DNA from: Undaria pinnatifida
Lineage: Eukaryota > Sar > Phaeophyceae > Laminariales > Alariaceae
Direction: 5' to 3'
NCBI GenBank assembly: GCA_012845835.1
Contig: JABAKD010000014.1
Coordinates: 1,163,501 to 1,227,500 of the forward strand
DNA length: 64,000 nt
Shown here: one piece after another, positions 63,976 through 64,000 of the stretch
Layout of the letters: the number at the start of each line of letters is the position of its first letter
Numbering within the stretch: position 1 is the stretch's first letter
Notes under the pieces: generated by a model
Seen by the model: the letters and a program-made list of their open reading frames with translations, nothing else
Told to the model about the DNA's origin: nothing
Databases searched by the model: none
Program-made: the position numbers and the translations under genes

Positions 63976-64000
63976 GTAAGATAGCAACCAGTCCTTGTGT

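Overview
This is eukaryotic nuclear DNA. It carries two spliced protein-coding genes with long spliceosomal introns (GT-AG, plus one GC-AG) and very dense non-autonomous mobile elements, minisatellites and homopolymer runs. There is no operon layout, rRNA cluster, organellar gene or CRISPR array. A stramenopile with a repeat-rich genome, such as a brown alga, is my best guess from the EF-hand + HELP + WD40 architecture and a retrotransposon gag-like fragment. That taxonomic call is inference only.

Gene 1 (minus strand, 31908 down to 7849, 24 kb, 10 exons, about 635 aa) is the beta subunit of ER glucosidase II. I rebuilt it by matching splice phases. It has a signal peptide, two LDL-receptor-A-like Cys motifs, an acidic coiled-coil middle, an MRH lectin domain and a C-terminal KDEL. 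Gene 2 (plus strand, 32218 to beyond the right edge; 12 exons in the window) is an EMAP-like (EML) protein. It has a short N-terminus, a pair of EF-hands, an acidic/proline-rich linker, a HELP motif and the first WD40 repeats. The two genes diverge, with 309 bp between their start codons, so they probably share a promoter region. They are not otherwise linked in function: one acts in ER N-glycan processing and quality control, the other probably on microtubules.

Layout: 1-7180, repeats and no convincing gene; 7181-7848, degenerate tandem copies of the last exon of gene 1; 7849-31908, gene 1; 31909-32217, divergent promoter; 32218-64000, gene 2 (open at the right). Introns reach 7.0 kb (33724-40746) and 9.35 kb (53010-62359). 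The larger one consists mostly of two diverged tandem copies of a 3.5-5 kb unit.

The most unusual signal is a recurrent class of 'ghost exons'. Next to at least eight of the 22 real exons, in both genes, lie one to four decayed copies of an exon edge plus the adjoining intron. Other strong signals are: a foldback hAT-like MITE family filled with GGGTC pentamers (one copy has a perfect 8-bp target duplication); an approximately 90-bp TTAA-flanked piggyBac-like MITE with a paralogous empty site inside the window; a tRNA-derived SINE family; tandem and palindromic miniature LTR elements; a GC-AG intron supported by EF-hand spacing; and several long perfect or near-perfect palindromes.
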